From Clostridia bacterium (lineage in GTDB: Bacteria > Bacillota > Clostridia > Christensenellales > Aristaeellaceae): 64,000 nt of DNA. Where the stretch lies: NCBI GenBank assembly GCA_017938695.1, contig JAGBBA010000072.1, forward strand, positions 62,001 to 126,000, read 5' to 3'. The notes beneath the pieces are model-generated. The model saw only the letters and a list, made by a program, of their open reading frames with translations. It was not told the DNA's origin and did not search any database. A program made the position numbers and the translations under genes. Position 1 is the first letter of the stretch; each line of letters opens with the position of its first letter. Positions 57,918 through 64,000 of this stretch are shown in pieces.

Positions 57918-57950
57918 GCTCTTTTGACCAGACCGTCAAAAGAGCTTTTT
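57918..57950 (+). terminator. Riboswitch expression-platform terminator
   Basis: A perfect 11-bp stem GCTCTTTTGAC (57918-57928) / GTCAAAAGAGC (57935-57945) with loop CAGACC and TTTTT. It precedes the first gene by about 16 bases, so B12 binding would end transcription here. Confidence 0.9.
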
Positions 57951-57965
57951 ATTTGGGTGATGGAC

Positions 57966-58226
57966 ATGGCACTGGATGAAAAAAAGCAATGGGCGATCCT
58001 GCAATTGCAGGAGAAGCAGCGCAGACTGGGCCGTTTGCCGAAAAAGGACGACTTTGACGAAACAGACCGCGCCCGCATCAAGGCGTTTCTGGGCCCCTGG
58101 CCCCGTGCGCTGGAGGCAGCGGGTCTGAAGGAAGCCAAGCCAAAGCCGCCCAAGCCCCACAAACGGAAGAAGGCTGCCAACACAGCCGGAAACCATCCGG
58201 AAAAAGAAAGGGAGTCATTAGAATGA
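57966..58226 (+). CDS. Small protein with HNH-associated-repeat-like region, first gene of the B12 operon
   Basis: An 86-residue protein. The start at 57966 is chosen for its distance from GGGTG; an in-frame ATG at 57960 is possible. Residues about 14-55 (LQEKQRRLGRLPKKDDFDETDRARIKAFLGPWPRALEAAGL) resemble the short helical repeat found next to homing/HNH endonuclease domains, typically a DNA-binding module. A Lys/Pro-rich tail (KPKPPKPHKRKK) follows. There is no nuclease domain. The stop codon overlaps the next ATG. It may be a DNA-binding accessory regulator of the operon; its role in cobalamin uptake is unknown. Confidence 0.7.
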   Translation: MALDEKKQWAILQLQEKQRRLGRLPKKDDFDETDRARIKAFLGPWPRALEAAGLKEAKPKPPKPHKRKKAANTAGNHPEKERESLE

Positions 58227-58900
58227 AAAAGTTCCTGTCCTTGCTGCTGGTGCTGCTGATGAGCACCGTTCCTGCCCTGGCAGAGGACGCGCAGGTGTAT
58301 GTGTCCATTTCCGACGATACCGGCGCCCTGGTACTGGCCTATGAAGCCATTGCCGTCACCGATGCGGATGCCGACGGCGCACTGACCATCTACGACGCGT
58401 TGGCCTGTGCCCATGCGGCTAAGCATGAAAACGGCGCAGAGGCATTCCTGGCAGAGGAAACGGAGTATGGGCTGTCCCTGATGAAGCTGTGGGGCGTGGA
58501 GAATGGCGGCAGCTACGGCTACTACCTGAACGATGCCTCCGCCTGGAGCCTGCTGGATCCCGTTCAGCCCGGCGACCATGTGAAGTCCTATGCCTTTACC
58601 GACCTGGCGGCCTGGTCGGATGCCTACAGCTTTTTTGCGGCCCCTGCGGCGGAGGCGACCGTGGGTGCAGAAGTGGCGTTGTGCCTTTCCGCTGCCGGGT
58701 ATGACGAAGCCTGGAACCCCGTGACGCTGGCGGTGGAGGGTGCCTCCATCACCGTGAACGGTGAAGCCTGCGGCGTAGTGACCGATGCCGAGGGCAAGGC
58801 TGTTTTGACCTTTGACCAGCCCGGCGTATATGTGGTCAGCGCGGTCAGTGAAAACCAGACCCTGGTGCCGCCGGTGTGCCGGGTGACCGTAGCGGAGTAA
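58223..58900 (+). CDS. Secreted DUF4430 (transcobalamin beta-domain-like) protein
   Basis: A 225-residue exported protein; its ATG at 58223 overlaps the previous TGA. Signal peptide MKKFLSLLLVLLMSTVPALA. Residues about 25-130 follow the DUF4430 pattern (VSISDDTGALVLAYEAIAV, ALTIYDALACAHAAKH, SYGYYLNDASAWSLLDPVQPGDHVKSYAF). The second half (EATVGAEVALCLSAAGYD to CRVTVAE) is an Ig-like sandwich. DUF4430 is the fold of the C-terminal domain of animal transcobalamin and intrinsic factor. Because of the riboswitch and the transporter downstream, it probably captures or presents a corrinoid at the cell surface; this is inference. No membrane anchor or lipobox is seen. Confidence 0.82.
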   Translation: MKKFLSLLLVLLMSTVPALAEDAQVYVSISDDTGALVLAYEAIAVTDADADGALTIYDALACAHAAKHENGAEAFLAEETEYGLSLMKLWGVENGGSYGYYLNDASAWSLLDPVQPGDHVKSYAFTDLAAWSDAYSFFAAPAAEATVGAEVALCLSAAGYDEAWNPVTLAVEGASITVNGEACGVVTDAEGKAVLTFDQPGVYVVSAVSENQTLVPPVCRVTVAE

Positions 58901-58903
58901 AGC

Positions 58904-60391
58904 ATGAAGAGATTATGTGCACTGCTGCTGTGCCTGATGATGTGCAGCACCGCCTGGGCGGAAGCACCCGACCGGGTGGGGGACATTATTGAGGATATTT
59001 TGTCCTATGAAATGAACAAAGCCGGTGTGGATTCCATCCAAGCCTGGATGGACGGCCCCCTGGCCGACGCCGCCGGGAAAAGTGCCGAGTGGTATGTGAT
59101 CGCTCTGAGCCAGTGGGGGACATACGACTTCACCGCCTATCAGGCCAAGCTGCGCACCTACCTGGCGGAAACGACCGTGCGGGGTGCAGTCACCCGGCAG
59201 AAGTACGCCCTGGCCCTGCGTGCCACTGGCGCGGCGGATGCGTACATCCAGGCTGTGATGGAGGATTCCATCGGCCAGCAGGGCATCATGAGCTGGGCCT
59301 ACGGTCTGCACCTGATGAACCTCGGCTGCACCAGCAAGAGAACCTCGGCGGACACGATCATCGAGCAACTTTTGTCCCTTCAATTGCCCGATGGCGGCTG
59401 GGCACTAAACGGCGCGGTCAGCGATGTAGACGTGACAGCGATGGTGTTACAAGCACTTGCGCCCCACGCGCAGCGGGAGGATGTATCCGCCGCCGTGGCT
59501 GATGCACTGCAACGATTGTCCCAATGCCAGCTGGACGGCGGCGGCTTTGCCAGCTACGGCACGCCCAACCCGGAAAGTGCCGCCCAGGTGATGATCGCCC
59601 TGTGCGCGCTGGGTATCGACCCCTTGCAGGATGTGCGGTTCATCAAAAAAGGCCATACCATTCTGGATGGCATGGCCCGGTATCAGCTGCCGGAGGGGGC
59701 ATTCAGCCACACCCTGGGCGGTGCGGCCAATGGGAATGCAACGGTGCAGGTGCTGGGTGCGCTGACGGGGTATCAGCGGATGCTTGGGGCTCAACCGGCT
59801 CAGGGCGAATTGCCTGCCCCCCTGGGTTACAAGCCGGTGGCCGTTGCGGCGATTATGCTCCTCGCCCTGCTGGCCTGCGGCGTTCTGCTGCTGAAAGGCA
59901 AACGCCACCCGAAGAACTTCCTGGCGGTGGGCATTCTGGCAGGGTTACTGGTGGCTGGGGTGCTGCTGACGGACTTCCAGTCCGCAGAGGAATACTACGG
60001 CGGTACGCCAGTGGAAAAGCCCAACGCCGTCGGTACGGTAACCATGGAGATCCGCTGCGATACGGTGGCTGGCCGGGCGGCGCACATCCCGGCGGATGGT
60101 GTGCTGCTGCCGCAAACGGCTTTTGCCATCGCGGAGGGCGACACGGTCTACGACATCCTGACGGAAGCGGCGCAGCAGTACAGCCTGCACATGGAAAGCT
60201 CCGGTGCGCCGGGGATGATCTACATTGCCGGGCTGGGGCATGTGTACGAGTTCGACTTCGGCGACCTGTCCGGCTGGATGGTGTTTGTGAACGGAGAATC
60301 CCTTTCGGCGGGGTGTGATCAGTATCAGCTGGCCGACGGGGACAGCATCCGGTGGCTGTACAGCTGCGACATGGGCAGCGACCTGAAATAA
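58904..60391 (+). CDS. Membrane-anchored transcobalamin-like protein: alpha-toroid plus DUF4430 domain
   Basis: A 495-residue protein; start at 58904, three bases after the previous stop. Signal peptide MKRLCALLLCLMMCSTAWA. Residues about 25-295 form an alpha/alpha-toroid of the prenyltransferase/squalene-oxidase type (LLSLQLPDGGWALNGAVSDVDVTAMVLQAL, QCQLDGGGFASYGTPNPESAAQVMIALCALG, YQLPEGAFSHT). Two membrane helices follow at about 311-331 and 338-357, separated by the basic loop KGKRHPK, and then a DUF4430 domain (about 375-490) ending GWMVFVNGESLSAGCDQYQL and DGDSIRW. Alpha domain followed by DUF4430 is the architecture of animal transcobalamin. The helix hairpin would place both domains outside the cell. 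I infer a corrinoid receptor for the ECF transporter. Confidence 0.85.
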   Translation: MKRLCALLLCLMMCSTAWAEAPDRVGDIIEDILSYEMNKAGVDSIQAWMDGPLADAAGKSAEWYVIALSQWGTYDFTAYQAKLRTYLAETTVRGAVTRQKYALALRATGAADAYIQAVMEDSIGQQGIMSWAYGLHLMNLGCTSKRTSADTIIEQLLSLQLPDGGWALNGAVSDVDVTAMVLQALAPHAQREDVSAAVADALQRLSQCQLDGGGFASYGTPNPESAAQVMIALCALGIDPLQDVRFIKKGHTILDGMARYQLPEGAFSHTLGGAANGNATVQVLGALTGYQRMLGAQPAQGELPAPLGYKPVAVAAIMLLALLACGVLLLKGKRHPKNFLAVGILAGLLVAGVLLTDFQSAEEYYGGTPVEKPNAVGTVTMEIRCDTVAGRAAHIPADGVLLPQTAFAIAEGDTVYDILTEAAQQYSLHMESSGAPGMIYIAGLGHVYEFDFGDLSGWMVFVNGESLSAGCDQYQLADGDSIRWLYSCDMGSDLK

Positions 60392-60413
60392 GTGGAAGCA
60401 AGGAGGGAGAACC

Positions 60414-61283
60414 ATGCGGGGCTTTGCCGATTACAACCCCATTGCGGCGGCGGTGTATTTCCTGGCGGTGACAGGCATCGCCATGTTCTGCATGGATCCC
60501 GTGATCCTTGCATTGTCGCTGGCAGGCGCGCTGGTGACCTTCGCGCTGCTCTGCGGCCAGGGGGGACGCGCCCACTGGTACACCCTGGGGTTGTTCCTGG
60601 TGATGGCACTGATCAATCCGCTGGTGTCCCACAACGGCGTGACGGTATTGTTTGTGATGAACCACAATCCCGTGACCCTGGAGGCCCTGCTCTACGGCGT
60701 TGCTGCGGCGGCCATGGTGGTGGCGGTGCTGTACTGGTTCCGCTGCTTTTCCTGCATCATGACCAGCGACAAGCTGCTGTACATTTTCGGCGGATTGTCG
60801 CCCCGGCTGGCGTTGATCCTGTCCATGACGCTGCGGTATGTGCCGCTGTTCGGCCAGCAGGCGAAGAAGGTGAAGCAGGCGCAGACGGCTCTGGGATTAT
60901 ATAAGGAAGACAACCTGATCGACAGCTTCCGGGGCGGCATGCGGGTGTTCTCGGTGATGGTCACCTGGGCGTTGGAGAACGGCATCATCACCGCCGACAG
61001 CATGACTGCCCGGGGCTACGGCCTGGGCAAGCGCAGCCGGTTCCGGCTGTTCCGCTGGCGGGCCGGGGATGTGCTTTTGCTGACCGGTTCGCTTTTGCTG
61101 GCAGGCCTTGCGCTCATGGGCGTGCATGCCCGGGCTTTCACCTGGTATCCGGCCATCGCGGCGGCACCCATGGATGCCCTGGCCATTGCAGGCTACGGGG
61201 CATACGGCGTACTGACGCTGCTGCCCGCCATCATTCACGCAAAGGAGGCGATTAAATGGCACTGCTTGATATCCAGCATGTGA
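60414..61283 (+). CDS. ECF transporter transmembrane component EcfT
   Basis: A 289-residue membrane protein; start at 60414 (MRGFADYNPIAAAVYFLAVT) after AAGGAGGGAG. It has about six hydrophobic segments and the EcfT coupling motifs MTARGYGLG (the A-R-G type motif that contacts the ATPase) and LRYVPLFGQQAKKVKQAQTALG. It couples ATP hydrolysis to movement of the S component. The 3' end overlaps the EcfA start by 28 bases, implying coupled translation. A dedicated EcfT suggests a group I-type, substrate-specific transporter. Confidence 0.92.
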   Translation: MRGFADYNPIAAAVYFLAVTGIAMFCMDPVILALSLAGALVTFALLCGQGGRAHWYTLGLFLVMALINPLVSHNGVTVLFVMNHNPVTLEALLYGVAAAAMVVAVLYWFRCFSCIMTSDKLLYIFGGLSPRLALILSMTLRYVPLFGQQAKKVKQAQTALGLYKEDNLIDSFRGGMRVFSVMVTWALENGIITADSMTARGYGLGKRSRFRLFRWRAGDVLLLTGSLLLAGLALMGVHARAFTWYPAIAAAPMDALAIAGYGAYGVLTLLPAIIHAKEAIKWHCLISSM

Positions 61284-62875
61284 GCTTTACCTATCCCGGG
61301 CAAACGCGGCCTGCTTTGCAGGACGTGTGCTTTTCGGTGCATGCAGGCGAAATGCTGGCGGTGTGCGGTGCCACCGGCAGCGGAAAATCCACGCTGCTGC
61401 GCCTGTTGAAGCGTGAGCTGGCCCCTTTGGGCGAAAAGACGGGCCGCATCCTGATGAACGGCGTGCCCCAGGAGGATGTGCCGGAGGCAGAAGCAGCCTA
61501 TCAGGTGGGGTATGTGATGCAGCGGCCGGAGCAGCAGATCGTGACCGACAAGGTGTGGCACGAGCTGGCTTTCGGCCTGGAAAACATGGCTTTGCCCCAG
61601 CCGGTGATCGCCCGGCGGGTGGCGGAGATGGCTGCCTATTTCGGCATGGAGGACTGGTACGACAAGCCGGTGAGCAGCCTCTCCGGCGGCCAGAAGCAGC
61701 TGTTGAATCTGGCGGCGGTGATGGTAATGCAGCCCTCGCTGCTCATCCTGGACGAACCCACCGCCCAGCTGGATCCCATTGCAGCGGCGGAATTCATCGC
61801 CACGGTGCGCAAGCTGAACCAGGATACGGGCCTGACGGTGATCATCACCGAGCACCGGCTGGAGGAGGTCATCCCCCTGTGCGACCGGTTGCTGGTGCTG
61901 GAGCAGGGCCGGGTGCTGGCCTGCGATGAGCCCCGGCAGGTGATCGCCAAGCTCCATGACCGGCCGGAACTGCTCTGCGCCATGCCTGCGGCGGCACGGC
62001 TGTACCATGCCCTGGGGGCGGACGGCGTGTGCCCCCTCAGCGTCCGGGAAGGTCGAATGCTGGTGGAGAACTGCCGCGGCCGGGGGCGCGGCCTGCCTGA
62101 GGAAGAATGCACCCCTGGCACCCCTGCGCTGGAATGCAAGGAGGTGTTCTTCCGCTATGACCGCCATGGCCCCGATGTGCTGCAAGGCCTGAACCTGACG
62201 GTGCATGAAGGGGAGATCTGCTGCGTTCTGGGGGGCAACGGCTCCGGCAAGACCACCATGCTCACCGTGGCGGCAGGGCTGAACAAACCCTGCGGCGGCG
62301 CGGTGAAGGTGTTCGGCAAAAAGATCAAGGACTACAAGAACCAGTCGCTGTACCGGGAGTGCCTCACCCTGCTGCCCCAGGACGTGCAGACGGTGTTCCT
62401 GTGCAACACCGTGGAGGAGGAGCTGGCCGACGCCCAGGCCGGGGTGGACATGCTGCCCTTTGACCTGCGTCCGCTGATGCACCAGCATCCCTACGATCTT
62501 TCCGGCGGCGAGCAGCAGCTGGTGGCCCTGGCCAAGGTGCTGGCCACCAAGCCCCGATTGCTCCTGCTGGACGAACCCACCAAGGGCGTGGATGCTGCTG
62601 CCAAGGGCAAGCTGATCGGCATACTGAAAGAGCTGAAGGCCCGGGGCCTGACCATCGTCATCGTGACCCATGATGTGGAGTTCGCGGCCCTGTGCGCTGA
62701 CCGCTGCGCCATGTTCTTCCGGGGGAGCGTCGTTTCCACCGGTGCGCCCAGGACGTTCTTCAGCCAGAACAGCTTCTACACCACAGCCGTCAGCCGCATG
62801 ACCCGGGGCTGGTTCCGCAACGCCGTTACCGTGGAGGACGCGGCGGCCCTTTGCAGACAGGGGGGCGCGGAATGA
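61256..62875 (+). CDS. ECF transporter ATP-binding protein, fused EcfA1-A2
   Basis: A 539-residue protein with two complete ABC ATPase domains. Domain 1 (residues about 1-270) has Walker A GATGSGKSTLL, signature SLSGGQKQLLNLAAV and Walker B LLILDEPT. Domain 2 (about 285-530) has Walker A GGNGSGKTTML, signature DLSGGEQQLVALAKV and Walker B LLLLDEPT. Both Q-loops (MQRPEQQIV, LPQDVQTVF) are present. The fusion replaces the usual EcfA-EcfA' heterodimer. Its end overlaps the S-component start codon by four bases. Confidence 0.95.
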   Translation: MALLDIQHVSFTYPGQTRPALQDVCFSVHAGEMLAVCGATGSGKSTLLRLLKRELAPLGEKTGRILMNGVPQEDVPEAEAAYQVGYVMQRPEQQIVTDKVWHELAFGLENMALPQPVIARRVAEMAAYFGMEDWYDKPVSSLSGGQKQLLNLAAVMVMQPSLLILDEPTAQLDPIAAAEFIATVRKLNQDTGLTVIITEHRLEEVIPLCDRLLVLEQGRVLACDEPRQVIAKLHDRPELLCAMPAAARLYHALGADGVCPLSVREGRMLVENCRGRGRGLPEEECTPGTPALECKEVFFRYDRHGPDVLQGLNLTVHEGEICCVLGGNGSGKTTMLTVAAGLNKPCGGAVKVFGKKIKDYKNQSLYRECLTLLPQDVQTVFLCNTVEEELADAQAGVDMLPFDLRPLMHQHPYDLSGGEQQLVALAKVLATKPRLLLLDEPTKGVDAAAKGKLIGILKELKARGLTIVIVTHDVEFAALCADRCAMFFRGSVVSTGAPRTFFSQNSFYTTAVSRMTRGWFRNAVTVEDAAALCRQGGAE

Positions 62876-63558
62876 TCGTGATCAAAAACAGCCGGGTGCG
62901 GCAGATGCTGCGCTGGGTGATTCCGCTTTTGGCCATCCCTGCCTTGGTGGCTCTGGGGGCGGCGGTGCTGCCGGAAAAGCAGCATCTGCTGGTGTCCCTG
63001 GGGGTGGCCGTGCTGGCGGTGGTGCTGTTCCTCACGGGCTTTGAGCAGAAAAAAACCGGCGCGCGCCGGATGGTCATCGTATCAGTGATGGTGGCACTGT
63101 GCATCGTGGGCCGGATGATTCCCCTGTTCAAGCCGGTGACCGCACTGACCATCATCATCGCCATGTATCTGGGGGGTGAGGCCGGGTTCCTCACCGGCGC
63201 GCTGGCGGCGGTACTGTCGAACTTCTATTTCGGCCAGGGCCCCTGGACGCCCTTTCAGATGCTGGCCTGGGGGCTCATCGGCCTGATGGCCGGGTACCTT
63301 GCGCCGCTGCTCAAAAAAAGCCGCGCTCTGCTGCTGATCTTCGGTGTGCTGGCAGGGGCGGCCTATTCCATGGTGATGGACGTGTGGACGGTGCTGTGGT
63401 ACGACGGCGGCTTCAACCCTGCCCTGTACCTGACGGCCGTGGCGGCGGCATTGCCCCACACGGCGGTGTATGCACTGTCGAATTTCGCTTTTCTGTGGTT
63501 CCTGGCCAGGCCCTTCGGCGAAAAGCTGGAAAGGGTCCGGGTCAAGTATGGTGTGTGA
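62872..63558 (+). CDS. ECF transporter S component, CbrT-like (cobalamin)
   Basis: A 228-residue membrane protein, start at 62872 overlapping the EcfA stop (ATGA). About six to seven hydrophobic segments, with the motif run GRMIPLFKPVTALTIIIAMYLGGEAGFLTGALAAVLSNFYFGQGPWTPFQMLAWGLIGLMAGYLAP, which is characteristic of the CbrT-type cobalamin-specific S components. Together with the B12 riboswitch this makes cobalamin or a precursor such as cobinamide the likely substrate. Last gene of the operon; the stop converges on the SDR gene without a clear terminator. Confidence 0.9.
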   Translation: MIVIKNSRVRQMLRWVIPLLAIPALVALGAAVLPEKQHLLVSLGVAVLAVVLFLTGFEQKKTGARRMVIVSVMVALCIVGRMIPLFKPVTALTIIIAMYLGGEAGFLTGALAAVLSNFYFGQGPWTPFQMLAWGLIGLMAGYLAPLLKKSRALLLIFGVLAGAAYSMVMDVWTVLWYDGGFNPALYLTAVAAALPHTAVYALSNFAFLWFLARPFGEKLERVRVKYGV

Positions 63559-63561
63559 GGA

Positions 63562-64000
63562 TCATTCCTCCAGCGACCAGCCGTGGTCGCCGTGGTAGAT
63601 CATCTGCCGGGTCATGCCGCCGTCGATACAGATGTTTTCGCCGGTGATGAACCCGGCTTTTTCTGTGCACAGAAACATGACCATGTGGGCGATATCCATG
63701 GGATGGCCCACCCGGCCCGCAGGCTGCTGGGTCGCATCCGACCCGTGATAGACGGTGTAGGCGGTGTCGATCCACCCGGGGGAGATGGAGTTCACGCGCA
63801 CTTTGCCAGCCAGGGATACCGCCAGCGCGTGGGTCAGCGCGGCGATGCCGCCCTTGGCAGCGGTGTAGCTTTCGGTTTGGGGCTGGCTCATGCGGTCGCG
63901 GCTGGAGGACAGGTTGATCACGCTGGCCCCGGGGGTAAAGTGGGGCATGAACAGCTTGGTGAGGTAAAACGCCGCCGTGACGCCCACGTTCAGCGCGTGG
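63562..64000 (-). CDS. SDR family oxidoreductase (5' part outside window)
   Basis: The frame is open to the right edge, so the N-terminal part with the NAD(P) motif lies outside the window. The visible C-terminal 146 residues show the short-chain dehydrogenase hallmarks: ASVINLSSSRDRM with the catalytic Ser region, the YTAAKGG (YxxxK) active site, RVNSISPGWIDTAYT, and the end GFITGENICIDGGMTRQMIY. It is a classical SDR of unknown substrate. It faces the cobalamin operon and is probably not part of it. Confidence 0.9.
   Translation of the reverse strand, partial: HALNVGVTAAFYLTKLFMPHFTPGASVINLSSSRDRMSQPQTESYTAAKGGIAALTHALAVSLAGKVRVNSISPGWIDTAYTVYHGSDATQQPAGRVGHPMDIAHMVMFLCTEKAGFITGENICIDGGMTRQMIYHGDHGWSLEE

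Noticed and set aside
57589..57939. Minus-strand frame over the riboswitch
   Set aside because: Opposite a clear cobalamin riboswitch and terminator; no coding pattern.
1..64000. tRNA, rRNA, prophage or insertion-sequence genes
   Set aside because: I looked for cloverleaf-like CCA-ended stretches, integrase/transposase motifs and rRNA core sequences and saw none; a covariance-model scan would be more sensitive for tRNAs.

Overview
The window looks like part of the chromosome of an anaerobic, plant-glycan-using bacterium of the Bacillota (class Clostridia), probably gut-associated. The evidence is high G+C with strong codon bias (long antisense shadow ORFs opposite almost every gene), AGGAGG-type ribosome binding sites, many TTGACA/TATAAT promoters and hairpin-plus-T terminators. 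The gene families agree: LplB/YtcP-type sugar transporters, AraC regulators, RadA next to a YacL-type PIN-TRAM protein, DegV proteins, FeoA/FeoB with a FeoB-associated Cys-rich peptide, a C_GCAxxG_C_C protein and an ECF vitamin transporter. I cannot assign a genus. I saw no rRNA, tRNA, CRISPR array, prophage or insertion sequence.

Layout. 1-2.2 kb (minus): two paralogous TrpX-like substrate-binding proteins behind a Phe/Tyr-rich leader peptide and an attenuator-like terminator. 2.3-8.7 kb: alpha/beta hydrolase, MATE exporter, a divergent Spo0A-like protein, a secreted PrsA-like foldase and 4-alpha-glucanotransferase. 9.1-23.5 kb: a glycan-utilisation locus with an ABC importer (two permeases and a binding protein), an AraC regulator, three Gfo/Idh/MocA oxidoreductases, a 650-residue protein of unknown function, a GH105-like unsaturated uronyl hydrolase and a GH42 beta-galactosidase. 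23.7-31.3 kb: an anion permease, two DegV proteins, a small redox protein, an RHH repressor with a large palindromic operator, and a nitrilase-NUDIX-M50 protease-phosphoesterase run. 31.3-45.3 kb: mostly minus-strand membrane and secreted proteins (Gx-transporter/NusG-II pair, S41 protease, flavin reductase, ECF-S-like protein, lipid flippase-like protein, GH2 beta-galactosidase, LRR protein, two phosphodiester glycosidases), with intergenic gaps filled by a family of composite palindromic repeats. 45.3-57.5 kb: radA, the PIN-TRAM protein, a small zincin, a HAD/P-type ATPase/ROK/DUF3842 operon, an acetyltransferase, a membrane acyltransferase and the feo operon.

57.5-63.6 kb is the most interesting unit. 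A cobalamin riboswitch with an intrinsic terminator controls a small HNH-repeat-like protein, a secreted DUF4430-Ig-like protein, a membrane protein that joins an alpha/alpha-toroid domain to a DUF4430 domain (the domain order of animal transcobalamin/intrinsic factor), and a complete ECF module: EcfT, a fused double-ATPase EcfA and a CbrT-like S component. I read it as a riboswitch-controlled cobalamin uptake system with transcobalamin-like surface capture proteins. The window ends inside an SDR oxidoreductase gene.
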